From a virus: a stretch of 22,532 bases of DNA. The stretch is taken from the IMG/VR virus record IMGVR_UViG_3300033993_003109, positions 1 to 22,532 of that record; one strand, 5' to 3'. Under the pieces are notes generated by a model that was given only the letters and a program-made list of their open reading frames with translations, was not told the DNA's origin and did not search any database. A program made the position numbers and the translations under genes. Below are positions 19,715-22,532 of the stretch, in pieces (within the stretch, counting starts at the first letter, position 1; every line of letters starts with the position of its first letter).

Positions 19715-19945
19715 ATGAGCAAGGCCGACAAGCTGAAGGCGAAGATCATGGATCCGGACCAAGTCCACAACGTGACCTTCGATGAAGCTGTGAAGTCTTT
19801 GGAGCATGCAGGGTTCGTGTGGGATCTGGGGCGCGGCAGTCATCAGGTGTATCGGCACCCGGACGGCCGCCGCATCACGCTTCCAAAACACGGATCAAAG
19901 ATCAAGCCGGTCTATGTCCGCCACATACGGGAACTTATACAATGA
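19715..19945 (+). CDS. hicA: HicA mRNA interferase toxin
   Basis: A 76-residue toxin with the double-stranded RNA-binding-like fold of HicA. Residues 41-49 (G-S-H-Q-V-Y-R-H-P) carry the catalytic His43, and the following D-G-R-R-I-T-L-P-K-H-G matches the family. The C-terminus K-P-V-Y-V-R-H-I-R-E-L-I fits the conserved end. HicA cleaves mRNA when HicB is depleted. The ATG at 19715 has no Shine-Dalgarno site, and the gene ends in an ATGA overlap with hicB. It is on the opposite strand from the phage operons and next to the replication cluster, consistent with an addiction or defence module carried by a prophage. A full active site is visible, so the toxin is probably functional. Confidence 0.9.
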   Translation: MSKADKLKAKIMDPDQVHNVTFDEAVKSLEHAGFVWDLGRGSHQVYRHPDGRRITLPKHGSKIKPVYVRHIRELIQ

Positions 19946-20304
19946 ACACCACCATGAAATATCTTGTGAAAATCTACTGGTCTGAAGAGGACGCGGCCTA
20001 CGTCGCTAAGATTCCTGCATTGCCTGGATGCATTGCTTACGGTGAGAGCTACCATGAAGCCGCCGAAATGATCGAGGAAGCCGCCGCGCTGTGGCTTGAG
20101 AGCGCGGCGAAGCATCACGATCCAATTCCTGAGCCGGATCTCGCGGCGGAGGAAATCCGCCGGTTGGCCCCGCTCCTCAACGTCAGTAAGCTGGCCAGGG
20201 CCGCCGGGGTGAATGGCCACACCTTGGCCACCAAGCTCAGGCGTGGCAGCCGGTTTAGCCAGGACGAGGCGAGCCGCATTCTGCGCGCGTTGGAGAGGGC
20301 GTGA
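19942..20304 (+). CDS. hicB: HicB antitoxin
   Basis: A 120-residue antitoxin starting in an ATGA overlap with hicA. Residues 5-60 form the partly degraded RNase H-like HicB fold (K-Y-L-V-K-I-Y-W-S-E-E-D-A-A-Y-V-A-K-I-P-A-L-P-G-C) with a helix that lies on the toxin. Residues 76-118 are a C-terminal HTH (N-V-S-K-L-A-R-A-A-G-V-N-G-H-T-L-A-T-K-L), the type that represses the hicAB promoter. It should neutralise HicA and bind the repeats upstream of hicA. A neighbour on the minus strand ends 66 bases after it in the convergent direction. Confidence 0.9.
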   Translation: MNTTMKYLVKIYWSEEDAAYVAKIPALPGCIAYGESYHEAAEMIEEAAALWLESAAKHHDPIPEPDLAAEEIRRLAPLLNVSKLARAAGVNGHTLATKLRRGSRFSQDEASRILRALERA

Positions 20305-20370
20305 GCTCGGCAGCGCACCAACGGCTCGGGCGGCATACAGTCCACAATTTGCTGGAATTCGCAGCCAACG

Positions 20371-20718
20371 CTATTGTCGCGGCTGTGCTTGAGGGGTCGG
20401 CAAAGAATCACCCCACCACCAGATTTCATCGCCGGGTTCGGCCTCGATGATGGCCCCGTGCTTTGCTGGATCGTATTTTACGCGGCTGCACAGCCCCGCG
20501 GCCTGAGCGAGCGGCAGAATGTCCTCGCTTATTTCCTCGCCGCAAAAATCGCCGCCAAGCTTGGTGATATACCTCCACATCGCCTCTCCGAAGTGGGCGA
20601 ATCGTGGATCGGTGGGCGGTGGCGTGTAGCGCTCGCATCTTGGGTGGTGTGGCGAGAACATATCTCGTCCATCACGGCACCAGTTGCGGCACTCGCAGTA
20701 TTCAACAGTATCACTCAT
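20371..20718 (-). CDS. Small cysteine-containing phage protein
   Basis: A 115-residue acidic protein from ATG 20718, chosen because GGAAGGAG lies just upstream at a good distance; it overlaps the stop codon of the preceding gene by eight bases. The N-terminus has Cys8, Cys10, Cys14 and Cys28 with His24-His25, a possible zinc site. The C-terminal half contains R-V-K-Y-D-P-A-K-H-G near 79-88 and E-I-W-W-W-G near 98-103. The pattern recalls small phage proteins of unknown function that accompany replication genes. No role can be assigned. Confidence 0.72.
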   Translation of the reverse strand: MSDTVEYCECRNWCRDGRDMFSPHHPRCERYTPPPTDPRFAHFGEAMWRYITKLGGDFCGEEISEDILPLAQAAGLCSRVKYDPAKHGAIIEAEPGDEIWWWGDSLPTPQAQPRQ

Positions 20719-21019
20719 TGCTACTCCTTCCACTGCGGTAAGGGGCTTGTCCGGCGTGTTCGTCATGGTCGCCGTATGCCTCGACCGCGCCTTCTGACCA
20801 CATCGCCAGTTTTGCGGCCATCTGCGAGAATCGGGTTTCGAGATTGGACAGGATTTCCAGCGCGTCCGATCCGCACATTTGTCCGCCGCCGAGGTTTCCG
20901 CTCTCCGTATCGTCCACGGCCTCTCGAAGCAGGCACATCGCGCTTCCGATGTCCTCAATGGTTTCGGCCAATTCGCGGCGCACTTCACGCGGCGGAGCGC
21001 TGGCAATTACATCACTCAT
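20711..21019 (-). CDS. Small acidic hypothetical protein
   Basis: A 102-residue protein from ATG 21019 with a strong Shine-Dalgarno site (GGGAGG). It begins in an ATGA overlap with the ATPase gene. Residues 11-45 are an acidic helix (V-R-R-E-L-A-E-T-I-E-D-I-G-S-A-M) and a second long helix spans about 55-85 (A-L-E-I-L-S-N-L-E-T-R-F-S-Q-M-A-A-K-L). The last 15 residues are polar. It looks like a small helical bundle that may assist the neighbouring replication genes. No family is recognised. Confidence 0.7.
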   Translation of the reverse strand: MSDVIASAPPREVRRELAETIEDIGSAMCLLREAVDDTESGNLGGGQMCGSDALEILSNLETRFSQMAAKLAMWSEGAVEAYGDHDEHAGQAPYRSGRSSNE

Positions 21020-21786
21020 TGCGCACCTCCCTTCTTGATTTCCAGCAGCGTGGTACGGTCCATCAGGCGGCCGATGATGGGCTCGCGGTTGAGGTCGCTC
21101 AGGCACAGTCCGAAGCCCTCCGGGTGCGCGTTGCTGGAAAACAGCAGCGGCAGCCGGTGGTTTTTGCGGTGGTCCAGGATCTGGAAAAACTGGCTCTCAA
21201 ACGCGCTGGTCCATTCGTTTTTGCCGAGGTCATCGATCACCAGGACGCCGGCATGCAGGCACTCGGCCAGATGCTCGCGGGCGTTGGCGGCGATGGTGCG
21301 GTCCCGGCTGGAGCGGTCGTGGGCGGCCTCGAGCAGCCGGTTGGCGGTGGTCCAGGTCACCCGGTTGCCGCGCAGGATGGCCGCCTTGGCGGCCAGTGCC
21401 AGGCAGCGCGTCTTGCAGCGCCCGGCCGGGCCGATGAGCCCCAGCCAGAACGCGCTGGCCGTAGGCCGCCACGCATTCACCGCCCGCCACAGCGGCCGGT
21501 TGAAATCCGGGTGGTGCTCGTCGGTGAGCAGCAGATCGGGCGGCAGCAGGGCCGTCACCCGCGCCGCACGTTCCTCGGCCCGGGCCTGCCGCTTGGCCGC
21601 TTCCACCGCGGCGTCGTTGGCCGCTTGGCAGGCCGGGCACAGCAGGCTCAGCGTGCGGCCGAAGTCATGCCCGGCGATCCAGATGCACTCGTATTGGATT
21701 TCCTGCTGGCAGTGCGCACACGGGCAGGTGGCGGTTTCCGGCTCATGCACCGGGGCGTCAAGGAGCTTGATGGCAGTCGTGTTCAT
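21016..21786 (-). CDS. DnaC-like helicase-loader ATPase
   Basis: A 256-residue AAA+ protein, counted from ATG 21786, which lies 20 bases after the upstream stop codon; an extension further upstream would overlap that gene. Residues 21-26 (C-P-C-A-H-C) and 50-53 (C-P-A-C) form an N-terminal zinc ribbon. Residues 119-126 (G-P-A-G-R-C-K-T) are the Walker A, with Cys124 where most loaders have Gly. Residues 181-187 (V-L-V-I-D-D-L) are the Walker B, and F-S-S-N near 216 serves as sensor 1. DnaC-like proteins load the replicative helicase onto single-stranded DNA at the origin. Its partner is the O-like gene directly upstream. Confidence 0.85.
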   Translation of the reverse strand: MNTTAIKLLDAPVHEPETATCPCAHCQQEIQYECIWIAGHDFGRTLSLLCPACQAANDAAVEAAKRQARAEERAARVTALLPPDLLLTDEHHPDFNRPLWRAVNAWRPTASAFWLGLIGPAGRCKTRCLALAAKAAILRGNRVTWTTANRLLEAAHDRSSRDRTIAANAREHLAECLHAGVLVIDDLGKNEWTSAFESQFFQILDHRKNHRLPLLFSSNAHPEGFGLCLSDLNREPIIGRLMDRTTLLEIKKGGAQ

Positions 21787-21806
21787 GGTCGTTGGGAGTG
21801 GGGTGT

Positions 21807-22511
21807 TCAAATGAGCGTATGGCTGGCCGGGCGGCGGCCGCCAAGGTCGAGCGTCTGCTGCGGCGCCCCGTTGCAGTGCGTGCCGGCGTTGCGCAGCCAC
21901 GTTTGCGGATCGTCCTCCCAGCGCCGGTGCCGGAAGAACTGGGCGGCGCTGGGCACGTAGGCATTGAGGTGGGCACCCGGCAGCCGCGCGATGGCCGCGG
22001 CGATGGCCTGAGTGCCGCTGCGCACCGCATCCAGGTCTGCACCCTTGCGCACATGCACCGCCAGCGCCTCGATGGCCTCGGCCACCTTCTCGCGCTTGGG
22101 GTATAGTGCCACCACATCCGGCAAATTGGTTTCCCCCTCACCCCCTTCCTTGATATCTCTGTCTCTTTCTCTTTCTCTTACCCCATGGCATGGGGGATCG
22201 ATGGGGGATCGATGGGGGATCATTTCAGATGGATTTTCCACCAACTCTGGATAGGCTGTGGAGAATGCTTTCAGCATGGGGGATGGGAGCCCCATCGCAT
22301 GCCGCACAGCAGCCACCAGCACCTTGTTTTTCGTTGATAGCTGGCCGCCTTTTCCGAATTGGTGGCGTAGGAAATGAGTCAGGAAATAGACGCCCCCGGA
22401 AAGCTTCTGGATGGAGGATGGAAGGGCCATCGATACCCCTTCTAAGGTTGATGGGGGCAAACCAGTCTCGAATGCGAACCGCTTGCTGCTCACCTTGACA
22501 AAACCGCACAA
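21807..22511 (-). CDS. O-like phage replication initiation protein (5' end uncertain)
   Basis: The frame starts at a TTG (22511), but it is open to the window edge, so the true N-terminus may lie outside. ATG 22430 with AAGGGG just upstream is a credible alternative. Visible are K-L-S-G-G-V-Y-F-L-T-H-F-L-R-H near 38-52, an Arg/Glu/Asp-rich low-complexity stretch near 110-130, and a C-terminal Y-V-P-S-A-A-Q-F-F-R-H-R-R-W-E-D-D-P motif near 195-211. The last motif resembles the end of O-like and other replication proteins that precede helicase loaders. The protein should bind origin DNA and recruit the loader. The low-complexity part coincides with DNA repeats that may be the origin. Confidence 0.75.
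   Translation of the reverse strand: MCGFVKVSSKRFAFETGLPPSTLEGVSMALPSSIQKLSGGVYFLTHFLRHQFGKGGQLSTKNKVLVAAVRHAMGLPSPMLKAFSTAYPELVENPSEMIPHRSPIDPPCHGVRERERDRDIKEGGEGETNLPDVVALYPKREKVAEAIEALAVHVRKGADLDAVRSGTQAIAAAIARLPGAHLNAYVPSAAQFFRHRRWEDDPQTWLRNAGTHCNGAPQQTLDLGGRRPASHTLI
22151..22221. repeat. Iteron-like repeats, candidate replication origin inside the initiator gene
   Basis: A pyrimidine-rich tract (22156-22180) is followed by a palindrome, ccccatg-g-catgggg (22181-22195), and 2.9 copies of an 11-base direct repeat, atgggggatcg (22190-22221). A related copy occurs at 22276. The elements lie within the coding region of the O-like gene. In lambda the origin lies inside gene O with iterons beside an easily melted tract, so this arrangement is a reasonable origin candidate. 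Confidence 0.45.
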
Positions 22512-22532
22512 GTCACGCGCCGGATTAGTGAT

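Noticed and set aside
20374-21960. A 528-residue open frame on the plus strand
   Set aside because: It runs opposite to the ATPase and two small genes that have motifs and good ribosome-binding sites. The translation is Arg/Gly/Gln-rich low complexity.
1-22532. Integrase, att sites, tRNA, rRNA, CRISPR array or insertion sequence
   Set aside because: None could be recognised by reading. The tandem repeats at 22190 are too short and lack spacers, so they are not a CRISPR array.

Overview
The window is a GC-rich, densely packed stretch of a tailed-phage genome, either a prophage or a contig from a free phage. Almost all of it is the head, packaging and tail region, read on the minus strand from about 19.6 kb down to base 1. 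The toolkit is that of a siphovirus infecting a Gram-negative-type bacterium: Nu1/GpA-type terminase, lambda-type portal, gpW-like connector, HK97-type protease and capsid, a tail tube protein without a sheath, a G/GT-type frameshifted tail chaperone and a tape measure. The host cannot be named from this sequence. The scarcity of Shine-Dalgarno sites in the late genes and the style of the fibre make a Verrucomicrobiota-like host a reasonable guess, but only a guess. No integrase, att site, tRNA, rRNA, CRISPR array or insertion sequence was seen.

Layout, right to left. (1) 22.5-20.4 kb: an early or replication cluster on the minus strand, with an O-like replication protein that carries direct repeats inside its gene, a DnaC-like helicase-loader ATPase, and two small unknown genes with good Shine-Dalgarno sites. 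(2) 19.7-20.3 kb, plus strand: a hicA-hicB toxin-antitoxin pair. (3) 19.6-17.8 kb: a single-HKD phospholipase-D-like protein, a small unknown protein, the small terminase subunit, and a miniature HAD phosphatase between the small and large terminase genes. (4) 17.8-11.7 kb: large terminase, gpW-like protein, portal, a protease-capsid fusion, a perfect 14-bp hairpin, and two small head-completion candidates. (5) 10.15-11.53 kb: a three-gene plus-strand cassette (exported small protein, HTH protein, ParB-like DNA-binding protein) inserted in the middle of the late genes. (6) 10.14-3.2 kb: three unrecognised structural proteins, two tail-completion candidates, the tail tube candidate, the frameshifted chaperone and the tape measure. 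(7) 3.2-0 kb: a holin-like membrane protein, a DUF1353-like protein, a fibre with leucine-rich repeats, a possible fibre-assembly protein and the first 92 residues of a zinc amidase endolysin that runs off the left edge.

The most unusual signal is a recurring AATTGAC-like motif on the minus strand. Ten genes of the late region that do not overlap their upstream neighbour carry it, and eight of the ten have it 14-17 nt before the start codon. These late starts mostly lack Shine-Dalgarno sites, whereas some early genes have them. Other points worth attention are the leucine-rich, AT-rich receptor-binding domain, the accessory HAD and PLD-like enzymes in the packaging operon, a motif shared between the tape measure and an opposite-strand exported protein, and iteron-like repeats in the replication gene.
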